Below are positions 45,961 to 55,116 of a DNA stretch of 64,000 bases, one piece after another. The notes beneath the pieces are model-generated. The model was not told the origin of the DNA, ran no database searches, and saw nothing but the letters and a program-made list of their open reading frames with translations. Position numbers and translations under genes: made by a program. Source of the DNA: an uncultured Methanomassiliicoccus sp. (GTDB taxonomy: Archaea; Thermoplasmatota; Thermoplasmata; Methanomassiliicoccales; Methanomassiliicoccaceae); assembly GCA_944319735.1 (NCBI GenBank), contig CALUEU010000004.1, positions 62,001-126,000 of the forward strand. The letters are read 5' to 3'. Numbering within the stretch: position 1 is the first letter of the stretch; each line of letters opens with the position of its first letter.

Positions 45961-47238
45961 ATGTCATCATCTATTACTCGTGTATGGGCTAGAGAGGTGT
46001 TGGATTCAAGAGGAAACCCCACCGTTGAAGCTGAGATCACTACAGACAAAACGTGTGTGTCTGCCATAGCTCCTTCAGGTGCATCCACAGGATCCCATGA
46101 AGCATTGGAGCTCAGGGACGGCGATGCACGTTACAACGGCAAGGGTGTTATGAAGGCTGTAAATAACGTCCGTTCTTCTATCTCAAAAGTCATCGAAGGC
46201 ATGGATGTTCAAGACCTGAAGGCTGTAGATAAAGCAATGATCTCTGCCGACGGGACTCCCAATAAAAGTAAGTTTGGAGCAAATGCAACCGTAGCAGTTT
46301 CTTTAGCCGTTGCAAAAGCCGGTGCAATGTCCAAGAACGTTGAGCTTCATGAATATCTTTCTCCGGGAAGCCATATCCTGCCAGTGCCCATGATGAACAT
46401 CCTCAACGGGGGAAAGCATGCAGGCAGCAATCTGAAAATTCAGGAATTTATGATCTCTCCTGCCGGAGCAGCTACATTTGCCGATGCTTTGAGGATGGGG
46501 GCAGAAGTCTATCATGAGCTGAAAAGCCTTCTTAAAAAATCATACGGCGTGAGTGCAATAAACATCGGTGACGAAGGAGGATTCGCACCGGCATTGGACA
46601 CAACCCCTCAGGCTATGGATATCATTATGAAGGCCATTGAGGGTGCAGGTTACACACCCGGAAAGGATGTATATATGGCAATGGATGCCGCAGCTTCAGA
46701 GTTCTATGCTGATGGAAGCTACACGCTTGACGGCAAAACTCTCAATGCAGGTGAACTGGTTGATTTCTATGCAGATTTAGCTAAGTCTTACCCATTGATA
46801 AGCCTTGAAGATCCGGTAATGGAAGATGATTTCGAGACCATGACTGAAATGACCAAAAAATTGGGATCAAAGCTGCAGTTGGTAGGCGACGATCTTTTTG
46901 TTACCAACACTGAGAGACTCCGCAGGGGAATCGATGCAGGCGCCGGCAATGCCCTGCTTCTCAAAGTCAATCAAGTAGGAACAGTCTCGGAAGCCATCGA
47001 AGCTGCAGAACTTGCTTTAAAGTCAGACTATGCAGTCATGGTAAGCCACAGATCTGGAGAATCAGAGGACACTTCAATTGCAGACATTGCTGTTGCACTT
47101 GGATGCGGACAGATCAAGACAGGTGCACCTGCCAGAGGAGAAAGGACTTCAAAATACAACAGACTTCTGCGTATTGAAGAAAAATTAGGGCAGAACGCAA
47201 AATATGCAGGCAGATCTGCATTTGCTGCTTTGAAATGA
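45961..47238 (+). CDS. eno: Enolase
   Basis: Eno converts 2-phosphoglycerate to phosphoenolpyruvate. The usual motifs are REVLDSRGNPTVEAEI at the N-terminus, MNILNGGKHAGSNLKIQEFMI, GDEGGFAPAL, and LLLKVNQVGTVSEAIEA with the catalytic Lys. VSHRSGESEDTSIADIAVALG is intact. The 425 residues are typical. It is preceded by the rpl40e gene and followed by a hairpin. Confidence 0.96.
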   Translation: MSSSITRVWAREVLDSRGNPTVEAEITTDKTCVSAIAPSGASTGSHEALELRDGDARYNGKGVMKAVNNVRSSISKVIEGMDVQDLKAVDKAMISADGTPNKSKFGANATVAVSLAVAKAGAMSKNVELHEYLSPGSHILPVPMMNILNGGKHAGSNLKIQEFMISPAGAATFADALRMGAEVYHELKSLLKKSYGVSAINIGDEGGFAPALDTTPQAMDIIMKAIEGAGYTPGKDVYMAMDAAASEFYADGSYTLDGKTLNAGELVDFYADLAKSYPLISLEDPVMEDDFETMTEMTKKLGSKLQLVGDDLFVTNTERLRRGIDAGAGNALLLKVNQVGTVSEAIEAAELALKSDYAVMVSHRSGESEDTSIADIAVALGCGQIKTGAPARGERTSKYNRLLRIEEKLGQNAKYAGRSAFAALK

Positions 47239-47256
47239 AAACAATCGCAAATAAGT

Positions 47257-47300
47257 CTCCTGGCTGGCATGATATGCTCAGCCAGACAAATATTTTTCAA
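47257..47300 (+). terminator. eno terminator
   Basis: CTGGCTG/CAGCCAG (47260-47266, 47279-47285) forms the stem, extended inside by GCAT/ATGC. A/T-rich sequence with a T run follows. It lies just after the eno stop. Confidence 0.65.
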
Positions 47301-47353
47301 TCTGATGTATAAGGTTACAAAATCTTTTTTTTTGATTACAGCGGAGTAAAATT

Positions 47354-47689
47354 TCACTCCTCATCTATCTTTTTAAGCATTTTTTCCAATGCTCTAACAT
47401 CAAGTGTGTGCAGCCTGCCTAAACGGTGGACTAAATCCTCACTTAAAATTTTTATAAATCGAATTGAAACGTAAGAAGGCCTGCTCAATCCGGCTTCTTT
47501 CCATTTCTTAAGTTCATAATTATCTCTATATGTGTGGGGGTTCTGAGATGATACTTTGAGTGATAGTATAAAGCATTCAGTCGGTGAATAAATCACAACA
47601 GGACGGTTTTTGCTTAAATCAGGCTGGTCTTGATAAACAACGTTGGCAAGCCAGACTTCCCATTTTTTAACATCTGTCGTGATCATCAT
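47354..47689 (-). CDS. PemK/MazF-like toxin
   Basis: The 111-residue protein shows the pattern of the MazF/PemK fold. WEVWLANVVYQDQPDLSKNRPVVIYSP has the conserved stretch ending in a Pro-Val-Val strand, and CFILSLKVSSQ and SYVSIRFIKIL follow as later strands. It lacks obvious extra domains. Its start overlaps the upstream Panacea-like gene by 23 bp, which supports a toxin-antitoxin pair. MazF-type toxins cut RNA; this activity is inferred. Confidence 0.7.
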   Translation of the reverse strand: MMITTDVKKWEVWLANVVYQDQPDLSKNRPVVIYSPTECFILSLKVSSQNPHTYRDNYELKKWKEAGLSRPSYVSIRFIKILSEDLVHRLGRLHTLDVRALEKMLKKIDEE

Positions 47690-48239
47690 CCCACTCTGGA
47701 TAAGGATCTGTTGGAAGGACTAACTTTCCCTGTTCGTTGCGGTATCCTTCGATTGGAATTTTAGCTGCGATTTCATCCATATGATCATTGAACGAATCTA
47801 AATGATCTCCTTTTACATCCTCTTTTATTAGATCTTTAGGGATCTTATTTGTTTTTGCTTCACTGTATGTCTGAGACCAAGCGCTGCCTTTTTTATGAGT
47901 CAGATCCCTGAGCCCTAATGCTGAGTAACTGCAGTATTTTTCTGTGACATCTAGAAGGAGATCTCTTTCTTCTTCTGAGTATTTACTATCATCATATTCT
48001 CCTGCAGTTTCAGAGATTCTTTCCCTGCCACAGGGGCTAAACGCTCGATATACTGAAGGTATGACCGGACCATGCTGCCATGCTTGTGCATCTTCTTCAA
48101 AGAGAGGTCTGCCTAATTTTGCAAGGCTCCAAGCTTGGGCGAAATAAACTAATTTATTGAGTTTGAGATTAGTCATGCAGCCTTCATCGTCTGCATTTGT
48201 CATCTCAATGAAAAAATTTGCAACATCTAATGCATCCAT
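47667..48239 (-). CDS. Panacea (DUF4065/SocA-like) antitoxin
   Basis: The N-terminal half carries the Panacea pattern: ANFFIEMTNADDEGCMTNLKLNKLVYFAQAWSLAKLGRPLF and then DAQAWQHGPVIPSVYRAF. A helical C-terminus with an acidic end follows. Panacea proteins act as antitoxins against many unrelated toxins, often with the antitoxin first. Here it is first and overlaps the PemK-like gene by 23 bp. No known toxin fits better. Confidence 0.75.
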   Translation of the reverse strand: MDALDVANFFIEMTNADDEGCMTNLKLNKLVYFAQAWSLAKLGRPLFEEDAQAWQHGPVIPSVYRAFSPCGRERISETAGEYDDSKYSEEERDLLLDVTEKYCSYSALGLRDLTHKKGSAWSQTYSEAKTNKIPKDLIKEDVKGDHLDSFNDHMDEIAAKIPIEGYRNEQGKLVLPTDPYPEWDDDHDRC

Positions 48240-48697
48240 ATCTTCACCTTCTTTTTATCATCTTATCATTAGTATTTATGTTATTCTCAATGCTTTGCCG
48301 TTTCATTTTTATTAGTATGAGCTGCTTCTTACCTTTATATTATTTATCGCTATATGTGATTCCAAGCTCATTCAGAATGTTCTCATGGGCTGAGAATACT
48401 TTCACACCCTACAACTTCCTGAGTCTGCTTATTTAGCGATCATAGCTAAAGCATAGTTTCAACATTTTAGATCAAGTTTAACTTTCAGTTTTTTACAGTT
48501 TTACTTTTTTGTCTGCTGTATTGGTTTTTATCTATCTTTTATTATTTATCTTGCAATGATGTGTTGTTATTGAGATGCAATTTACTAGAGAAAATGATAA
48601 AATTTCACCAGTGTTCCATTTTTTAACTCATCCAACGTTCGAAATGATTACCAAAACATATTTACTGTAAGTTCTTTCAGGCTTTGGGAACAGGGAT
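48240..48697. other. Intergenic region upstream of pncB
   Basis: This 458-bp AT-rich region includes the antitoxin promoter on the left and the nicotinate phosphoribosyltransferase promoter on the right. An open frame at 48218-48436 is rich in Phe, Leu and Ser without a ribosome binding site, so I do not call it. No repeats or hairpins stand out. Confidence 0.5.
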
Positions 48698-49888
48698 ATG
48701 AAACCGCGATACTTTACCGCGACTGATGATGATATCAATGCATGCAGGACTACAGACATTTATTTCGTACGCACAATGGAGATTTTAAAAGCCAAAGGCA
48801 TGCTCGATGAGGAAGCCTTTGCAGAAATGACCGTAGGGTCACTTCCTAACTGCTGGAAATGGGGAGTATTTTGCGGTCTGGAAGAAGCACTGCGCTTCAT
48901 GGAAGGCAGAGATGTTGATATTTATGGAGTTCCAGAAGGAACGATCTTTCCTTCAAGGACGCAGAGCGGTCTGAAACTTCCGCTTTTGAGTCTGGAAGGA
49001 AAATATTCTGAATACTGCATGCCGGAAAGTCCCATGCTGGGTTTCATGTGCCACTCTACTGGAGTAGCGACTATGGCGGCAAGATGCAGAATCGTTGCTG
49101 AAGACAAGCCGATGATGGCATTTGGCGTTAGGCGTTCCCACCCGGCAATCAGCCCTATGCTCGACAGATCATCATACATCGGAGGCTGCGACGGTGTGTC
49201 TTCGTTAATGGGTGCAGAGATCATCGGCGAAGAGCCGAACGGCACCATGCCTCATGCTTTGATTGTAATGATGGGTTCCTCAAAACTTGCATTTGCTGCT
49301 TTTGATGAAATAATTGATTCTTCAGTTCAGCGCATTGCACTTGCTGACACATATTCTGATGAAAAGTCCGAAGCTGTTCTGGCTGCTGAAACAATAAAGG
49401 ACCTATACGGAATACGTTTGGATACACCCGCTTCTAGAAGAGGCTCATTCCCCGAGATAATCAAAGAAGTCAGATGGGAGCTGGACATCCGTGGATTTAC
49501 TGATGTAAAGATCATTGCATCCGGTGGCCTCGATGAAACAACCATTCCTGACCTGATTAAAGCAGGCATAGACGGCTTTGGGGTGGGAACATCAATCTCA
49601 AATGCCCCGACGGTGGACTTTGCATTAGACATTGTAGAAAAAGATGGAAAGCCTGTTGCCAAACGCGGCAAGCTTGGCGGCAGAAAACACGTATTCAGAT
49701 GTCCTGACTGCAACTCCTGGGAAATATCTTCTGATGAATCAGCTGTTCCAGTGTGTCTCTGCTGCGGCTCAGATATGAAGCCTGCTTTTGAAAAACTGAT
49801 GGAAGGCGGAAAGAGAATTTACAAAGAAAAATCTCCGAAAGAAATAAGGAGTCACGTCCTTAAACAGCTGGAGACAATGGAACTATGA
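48698..49888 (+). CDS. pncB: Nicotinate phosphoribosyltransferase, archaeal type
   Basis: This enzyme makes nicotinate mononucleotide from nicotinate and PRPP for NAD salvage. The N-terminal MKPRYFTATDDDINACRTTDIYFVR, FGVRRSHPAISPMLDRSSYIGGCDGVSSL and GGLDETTIPDLIKAGIDGFGVGTSISN are typical of the archaeal group. A zinc ribbon (CPDCNSWE...CLCCGS) sits near the C-terminus, as in that group. Its stop overlaps the OsmC start by 4 bp. Confidence 0.92.
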   Translation: MKPRYFTATDDDINACRTTDIYFVRTMEILKAKGMLDEEAFAEMTVGSLPNCWKWGVFCGLEEALRFMEGRDVDIYGVPEGTIFPSRTQSGLKLPLLSLEGKYSEYCMPESPMLGFMCHSTGVATMAARCRIVAEDKPMMAFGVRRSHPAISPMLDRSSYIGGCDGVSSLMGAEIIGEEPNGTMPHALIVMMGSSKLAFAAFDEIIDSSVQRIALADTYSDEKSEAVLAAETIKDLYGIRLDTPASRRGSFPEIIKEVRWELDIRGFTDVKIIASGGLDETTIPDLIKAGIDGFGVGTSISNAPTVDFALDIVEKDGKPVAKRGKLGGRKHVFRCPDCNSWEISSDESAVPVCLCCGSDMKPAFEKLMEGGKRIYKEKSPKEIRSHVLKQLETMEL

Positions 49889-50310
49889 GTTCAGAAAAAG
49901 GTCCGGTCTTAATCTCAAGGGAAGAAGGATACAGATTCAGAATATCCTTCTCTTCTGATAAGATTGAAAACATCCGAATGGATGAGCCGGAGCCGCTCGG
50001 TACCGGAAACTTTCCTAATGCCGGAAAACTTCTCGCAGCTGCTGTAGGAAACTGTCTCTGCGCCTCCCTTACTTTTTGTTTAGAAAAGTCCAGACTGGAC
50101 TGCTCTGATATTTATGCGGAAGTTACAACACATGCTGAGCGCAATGAGAATGACCGTATCAGAATCACCGGCATAGATGTGCACATTGTACACGGCATAG
50201 AAGACTGTCCTAAGCTCCGCCACTGTCTAGATATTTTTGAAGATTATTGTACTGTAAGCAGAAGTGTTGCTGAAGGAATAAAAGTTTCAGTTGTGACTTC
50301 AAAAGAATGA
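49885..50310 (+). CDS. OsmC family protein
   Basis: The 141-residue protein has the OsmC pattern. The N-terminal strands are followed by a long helix GKLLAAAVGNCLCASLTFCLEKSRLDCS holding one conserved Cys, and a second Cys lies further on in the VHGIEDCPKLRHCLDIFEDYCTVSRSV region. Family members reduce organic hydroperoxides or bind other ligands. It overlaps the nicotinate phosphoribosyltransferase gene by 4 bp and is likely co-translated. Confidence 0.87.
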   Translation: MSSEKGPVLISREEGYRFRISFSSDKIENIRMDEPEPLGTGNFPNAGKLLAAAVGNCLCASLTFCLEKSRLDCSDIYAEVTTHAERNENDRIRITGIDVHIVHGIEDCPKLRHCLDIFEDYCTVSRSVAEGIKVSVVTSKE

Positions 50311-50391
50311 CCGACTTTGAATATCGTGCACATACCCTGTATGTGAATAATTAATGAAGGTGATAATATCAACAACACTCAAGTTTCTGAT

Positions 50392-51048
50392 GTGTTATAT
50401 ACACATGCTGACAATTCTCAAACAAACGCAAATTCTATGAGACATGCAGAACTAAGTGATGCTAATGCCTTAGCAGAATTTCTGGTAGAACAGTTTTGGG
50501 AATCAGAACAGTTTGATTTTCTTACAGAAGGCCTTGCAGATCCGAAAGGCACGTTGGAGAAGCTTGCCGCATCAGACTTGTATATCAGCATAACAAAAGG
50601 TGACGTATACATACACGGTGAAAAATCTATTACGGGAATCATAGCTGGAGTTCCTGCAAAAGAATACTCTATACTCAATTTGTTAATTAATTCCACAAAT
50701 ACAAGAAAAATCATCCGTGAAGTACCAAGACATGATCTGAATTTGGTATTGAATAAAATGAAGCTTCAAAAGAAGATCCACAACAGAACTTGGTTTAAGA
50801 AATACAGTAAGAATTGTTATTACATTTCTCAGGTTGCAGTTTCAAAACAGTCCAGAGGATCGGGAATATTTCGTAAAATGATCACCCCTGTTATTGAAGA
50901 CTGTGAAAGAAAAAATATGGACATTGTGTTAGAAACATTTACAAAATTCAACGTTCAGATGTATGAACATTTTGGTTTCGAATTAGTTGAAACTCATGCA
51001 AGTGATGAATTGCCGTTTTCAGATTACTGTATGATAAAAAAAGTGTAA
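50392..51048 (+). CDS. GNAT acetyltransferase family protein
   Basis: The N-terminal RHAELSDANALAEFLVEQFWES and the core CYYISQVAVSKQSRGSGIFRKMITPVIEDCERKNMDIVLETFTKFNVQMYEHFGFELVETH fit a GNAT fold with the acetyl-CoA loop QSRGSG. The start is unclear. GTG 50392 is annotated, ATG 50437 begins at the domain (MRHAELSD), and an ATC at 50368 just after AAGGTGAT would add eight residues in frame. The substrate is unknown. A terminator follows at once. Confidence 0.85.
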   Translation: MLYTHADNSQTNANSMRHAELSDANALAEFLVEQFWESEQFDFLTEGLADPKGTLEKLAASDLYISITKGDVYIHGEKSITGIIAGVPAKEYSILNLLINSTNTRKIIREVPRHDLNLVLNKMKLQKKIHNRTWFKKYSKNCYYISQVAVSKQSRGSGIFRKMITPVIEDCERKNMDIVLETFTKFNVQMYEHFGFELVETHASDELPFSDYCMIKKV

Positions 51049-51072
51049 AAGAGGTTTAGAAACCTCTTCTTT
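51049..51072. terminator. Shared terminator of GNAT and ABC operon
   Basis: AAGAGGTTT/AAACCTCTT (51049-51057, 51060-51068), with AG in the loop, spans the end of the ABC permease gene and follows the GNAT stop. T runs lie on the right, A runs on the left. Confidence 0.7.
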
Positions 51073-51859
51073 TGAAAATCATAACAGCAAAGAAGGATGC
51101 AAACACGCCCCATGCTACCATGACCATTGCGGAAAGTGCTGGATCAGCCACATAGTACCACGCAGATCTTATCGGATCAACATATACAACCGCTGTAGAT
51201 GCACCATTTAATACAGTGGTAATACTGCCTGATGAGTACGTCATGCTTAACCAAGGTTCAATACCATTGCCGGCAAACAGTTGGGATATATAAGCTCCAA
51301 CTATCAAAAGAACTATTATCGTCACAGATGTGGCAGTATTGTTCTTCTTACAATATGCACTGAATATCAGTGCTACTCCTGTAGCTCCAAATACATATGC
51401 AATCATGAGGCCTAAAGATATCCAGATTTTACCATATATTGCTCCCGTTATTGTGTAAGACATCACTGCTACTATCAGGTAATATATAACCATCATAATT
51501 ACCGATACAAAAAATCCTGCTAGAAATTTGCCTGCAAATATTGATTCCTTTTTGATAGGTCTTGTGAACAGCAGCAGACCGGTTTTTTCTTCATATTCTG
51601 AAACTAGAAGGCTTGATGAAAACACAGCCACAGCAACTATTGCCAGTATCTTGATAAAATTCATATATATTATGATGAAATCTTTGGATTCTGAAGGAAA
51701 TTGCAGACCTAATTGTGTATACATCACATAGATTAGTATGTGTATTATTGCAATCAGTAATATAAATCCAATTAGCTTCTTTCCTCTTAGATACTTGTGA
51801 AACTCTTGACTCATCACAACTCCGATTTGTCTCAAATCGTCAATAATTTCAAACGTCAT
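51056..51859 (-). CDS. ABC-2 type transporter permease
   Basis: Six hydrophobic segments in 267 residues give the ABC-2 pattern. The N-terminal segment is FHKYLRGKKLIGFILLIAIIHILIYVMY, then a large external loop with FPSESKDFIIIYMNFIKILAIVAVAVFSSSLLVSEYEEKTGLLLFTRPIKKESIF, and further hydrophobic helices. It begins directly after the ATPase gene, so the two form one exporter. The cargo is unknown. Confidence 0.88.
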   Translation of the reverse strand: MTFEIIDDLRQIGVVMSQEFHKYLRGKKLIGFILLIAIIHILIYVMYTQLGLQFPSESKDFIIIYMNFIKILAIVAVAVFSSSLLVSEYEEKTGLLLFTRPIKKESIFAGKFLAGFFVSVIMMVIYYLIVAVMSYTITGAIYGKIWISLGLMIAYVFGATGVALIFSAYCKKNNTATSVTIIVLLIVGAYISQLFAGNGIEPWLSMTYSSGSITTVLNGASTAVVYVDPIRSAWYYVADPALSAMVMVAWGVFASFFAVMIFKRRGF

Positions 51860-52804
51860 TTATATCGACTCCTTTACAAGATCTAGATATGATGTTTCAA
51901 GGCTATTTTCAGCGCTGGAAAGGCTGTATACTTGTATATTCAAAGCTCCTATGTCACTGAGAAGCTGTGCCTGTTCAGCCAATCCCCCTTTCAAAACGAT
52001 CTCAATGCTTTTCTTTCCGACATATTTAGCTTCAGTTACATTGCAGATATTTTTTATTTTTTCTAAAATATCATCATTTGTTTCATTTATCAGCTTAATC
52101 TCTATTTTCCTTACTCCATTCACACCTATGACGTTTGAAATGTCATCATTAACAATGAGTTTTCCTCGGCTGACCACCGCTACCCTGTCACACAGGTCAT
52201 TTACCTCGTGGAGCATATGTGAACTCATTAGAATTGTAAGACCCTCTTTTCTTCTTAGATCTTTTAAGATTTCTCTGATTTCAGCCATCCCTCTTGGGTC
52301 CAGACCTGATGTAGGTTCATCAAGAATGATTATATCTGGATTGTTAAGTAAAGACTGCCCCAAAGCGATTCTTTGTCTCATTCCTTTGGAGAATGTTCCG
52401 AGTTTGTTATCGGCCCACTCAGTCATCTTTACTTTTTCAAGAATCTCATCCGTTTCTGTAGCTATGCGTTCTTTCGACATACCAAGAATTTTACCAAGAT
52501 ACCTGAACGTTTCACGTGGAGTCATATATGCATAAAACTCCGGTGTTTCAACCACTGTACCTACGTTCTCTAAAGCATTCTTTGGTTGAAGTGCAACATC
52601 GTATCCGTTTAGATAAACTGATCCAGATGTAGCTCTAGTCAGATTGGATAAAATTTTTAATGTAGTGCTTTTTCCTGCCCCGTTTGGACCAAGCATGCCT
52701 GTGAAACTATTCTTTTTTACAGAAAGGGAAAGATCGTCAACGGCAGTAAATCTCTTATATACTTTAGTCAAGTTTTCAATTATTATGGGGTCTTCATTTG
52801 TCAT
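51860..52804 (-). CDS. ABC transporter ATP-binding protein
   Basis: The 314 residues contain Walker A GPNGAGKS, signature FSKGMRQRIALGQSLL, Walker B IIILDEPTSGLDPRG and the switch His (MSSHMLHEV). The C-terminal ~80 residues are the extra domain found in exporter-type ATPases with ABC-2 permeases. Its start overlaps the upstream exported-protein gene by 4 bp and it is followed at once by the permease gene. Confidence 0.93.
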   Translation of the reverse strand: MTNEDPIIIENLTKVYKRFTAVDDLSLSVKKNSFTGMLGPNGAGKSTTLKILSNLTRATSGSVYLNGYDVALQPKNALENVGTVVETPEFYAYMTPRETFRYLGKILGMSKERIATETDEILEKVKMTEWADNKLGTFSKGMRQRIALGQSLLNNPDIIILDEPTSGLDPRGMAEIREILKDLRRKEGLTILMSSHMLHEVNDLCDRVAVVSRGKLIVNDDISNVIGVNGVRKIEIKLINETNDDILEKIKNICNVTEAKYVGKKSIEIVLKGGLAEQAQLLSDIGALNIQVYSLSSAENSLETSYLDLVKESI

Positions 52805-53949
52805 AGATCTACCCCCGTTGATTCAAAATTAAATTCTATGTTGGATATGTATGGAGTATCATAAATATATTTGTGTTGATATATACTTCCTTCAATTGTT
52901 ATCTTTTCAAGAGTTTTTCCAGTTTTATCGTATATTGAATTTATAGTATAATTCCACTCATGTGTTGTTAGGTCCTTGTCCGTATATGCATAATTCACAT
53001 TGTGACTATACCTAATACTTATGATTTTATCATCTACAATTTCATAATACCTCTCATTTCCAAAATGCCCCCCATCCGTGCAGGGAACATACATTTTTAA
53101 ATATTGTTCGTCAATGTTAGAATCATCATCGAGTGTTAAGGTGAATTCTTTATACATCCCATATGCATTGATGAAAGTATTTGTTAAAAACTTATTATTT
53201 GATATCGTTTTAATATTTAAGTTTGCAGAATGGTTATTTGTCACTGCATCTTCATAATTGTCATTCATGTAAACCTTTTCATTACCTCCCATTTGAACAT
53301 TTTGTACATCTCCTGTTTTACCGGTTTCATAGTCTCCTTCAGCAACCGAAGCCTGGTAAAGTTTTGCAGTTATGGACATATTTGTAACCATACTATTGGA
53401 TTCGACATATGCTAAACCATGTATCTGGCATTCAATTTTATAAATTAAAGGTTTATCAATTCCAATATAATATGTATAAATTTGGCCAGATGTAGGGCTG
53501 ACATACTCATACACATTGCATTTAAGACTCAGATTTTCTACAATTATTGCATCTGTTCCTTTATACGTAGATCCTTCTGGAGTCAAGTTTTCAGCATCAA
53601 GCCACATGAATTCATTTTGTTTATTTGTATTTCCATTAGCGTCTACTAAGCTATTAACCTGCACCGTTAAAATAGAATAGATTTTATTATCTAAAATAAA
53701 TAGTAATGACTGATATGCCCTTCCATTATCTATTTTATATATCTTGCCATCGTCTACATCTTTAATTTCACCTGAAAGCTTAAACGCCATATCCGCGCTG
53801 TAATCTGATTGTCCATTTGGGATAATCTGCATTTCTGATTCCAAAGTATTATGATATGCAGAGAAGCCCGCAACAACCACAACCAACAGGATAATTACTA
53901 CAATTAATGAGATAATTTCGTTTTTTGCTTTCTTAATTTTTCTATTAAT
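52801..53949 (-). CDS. Membrane-anchored exoprotein of ABC operon
   Basis: The N-terminus is a basic stretch and a membrane helix (IIILLVVVVAGFSAY), then about 340 external residues of beta-rich type with many Asn, Tyr and Lys. No domain is recognised. The frame has no ATG near its start: a TTG at 53886 lies inside the helix. Upstream the frame stays open back to an ATT at 53949, which follows GGGGGTGAT and gives INRKIKKAKNEIIS. An ATG out of frame (53954) is the alternative. It is first in an operon with an ATPase and permease, so it may be their substrate or partner. Confidence 0.65.
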   Translation of the reverse strand: MNRKIKKAKNEIISLIVVIILLVVVVAGFSAYHNTLESEMQIIPNGQSDYSADMAFKLSGEIKDVDDGKIYKIDNGRAYQSLLFILDNKIYSILTVQVNSLVDANGNTNKQNEFMWLDAENLTPEGSTYKGTDAIIVENLSLKCNVYEYVSPTSGQIYTYYIGIDKPLIYKIECQIHGLAYVESNSMVTNMSITAKLYQASVAEGDYETGKTGDVQNVQMGGNEKVYMNDNYEDAVTNNHSANLNIKTISNNKFLTNTFINAYGMYKEFTLTLDDDSNIDEQYLKMYVPCTDGGHFGNERYYEIVDDKIISIRYSHNVNYAYTDKDLTTHEWNYTINSIYDKTGKTLEKITIEGSIYQHKYIYDTPYISNIEFNFESTGVDL

Positions 53950-54358
53950 TGCATCACCCCCATGCTACAGAAGGAGTATTGTTTGTACACTATTTATAAA
54001 GTATTATAGATTTTTTCATTTGTATGATGTATACTTTTGCGGCAGATAATTTTAATATTTGATTACAATAATATACAACAATTGATGACTATTGATCATT
54101 ATTTCCATGATGAACTATTGAAACTATAGTTAATGTTTTTTTAATGCAGTGCTGGATGAAACCAATTATTTATCTTTAATATATCATCCAATTTGATTAC
54201 AATCTGACTCTTCTTAGTATCTATAATCTATATGTAGAATATCTTGAGCAAATCTTTATATTGAGTCCTTCAATAGTTTCGCTCTCGTTTCAGTATCGGG
54301 CAATCTTGTTGTAATATTTCAACATGCTTGTTTAACACTGAAGGACGGTCAGGCAGAT
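53950..54358. other. Intergenic region after the ABC operon start
   Basis: This AT-rich 409-bp stretch holds the leftward ABC-operon promoter and the promoter of the next Cys-rich gene. I see no open frame with good codon usage and no strong hairpin. Confidence 0.5.
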
Positions 54359-54559
54359 ATGTTCGGTCCATATTTGATAGGCAAAGCACTGTGCGACTGT
54401 GGCGAATTGGCGGATTTGGATGAAGAAGTAATCATCAGAAAGAAGCTTCTCGGCAAATCCATAGAGTGCAGAGCATGTCGAAACAGGAGAATTTCCGAAG
54501 AACTTGAGACAGATGACGAAAGGTCTGAATCTTTTGATAATCTTTGTAATGATTGCTGA
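54359..54559 (+). CDS. Cys-rich miniprotein, possible zinc ribbon
   Basis: This 66-residue protein has three cysteine pairs: CDCGELADLDEE near residue 12, CRACRNRR near 37 and CNDC at the C-terminus. That spacing could bind one or two metal ions. The charged, Glu-rich sequence looks like a real gene and the ATG lies after AGGCAG. No family is recognised; a zinc-binding or DNA/RNA-associated role is a guess. Confidence 0.55.
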   Translation: MFGPYLIGKALCDCGELADLDEEVIIRKKLLGKSIECRACRNRRISEELETDDERSESFDNLCNDC

Positions 54560-54675
54560 TTTTGTTTATAATTGTAACAGCATTTAACTTGAGCGACACT
54601 ATATTTTCTCTAATTTTGTGTGATTCCGATTGTAAGCGGAAATTATACAAAGAGGATGTAATGAAAACAATCTCG

Positions 54676-55116
54676 TCATTTTATCTCAAATACTTCTGAA
54701 TGGAAATTTGCATAATATCGTCCCCTGTCTGCAACAAACTTCAGTACGCAGTAATCTGGATCGGTCACTCCTGCAGGATAATATTTGTCATCACCATCCT
54801 GCCAAATCATTTCTTTACTGGCAGAGTCTTCCAATATTTCCATGTGGCCTATCAACATAACTCCTCTGACAAATCGCCTGTCACAAAAGTAGATGCTGGC
54901 ATTGGGATTTTTTCTATACTGTGCCACCCGCATGGATGATGTGTTCGTTGTAAAATAAAACTCTTTGATGCCAATGCGTTTACGGGGTGGGAGCATGGCC
55001 TTCATATTGGGAAATCCATCTTCTGAAATAGAAGCGATAAAGGAAACCCCTTGTTTATCAATTAGATTTCCTATTGTTTTTTCAGCATCGCGCATCATAT
55101 CTTTACTCTCCTTCAA
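54676..55116 (-). CDS. Pyridoxamine 5'-phosphate oxidase-like flavoprotein
   Basis: The split beta-barrel pattern is visible: GVSFIASISEDGFPNMKAMLPPRKR, KEFYFTTNTSSMRVAQYRKNPNASIYFCD, VRGVMLIGHMEILEDSASK, and a C-terminal YCVLKFVADRGRYYANFHSEVFEI. Members of this group bind FMN, F420 or heme; which applies cannot be read from the sequence. The 146 residues are normal. Confidence 0.88.
   Translation of the reverse strand: MKESKDMMRDAEKTIGNLIDKQGVSFIASISEDGFPNMKAMLPPRKRIGIKEFYFTTNTSSMRVAQYRKNPNASIYFCDRRFVRGVMLIGHMEILEDSASKEMIWQDGDDKYYPAGVTDPDYCVLKFVADRGRYYANFHSEVFEIK

Noticed and set aside
48218-48436. Small rightward hydrophobic frame
   Set aside because: It has no ribosome site, begins inside the antitoxin gene, and is a typical AT-rich artefact.
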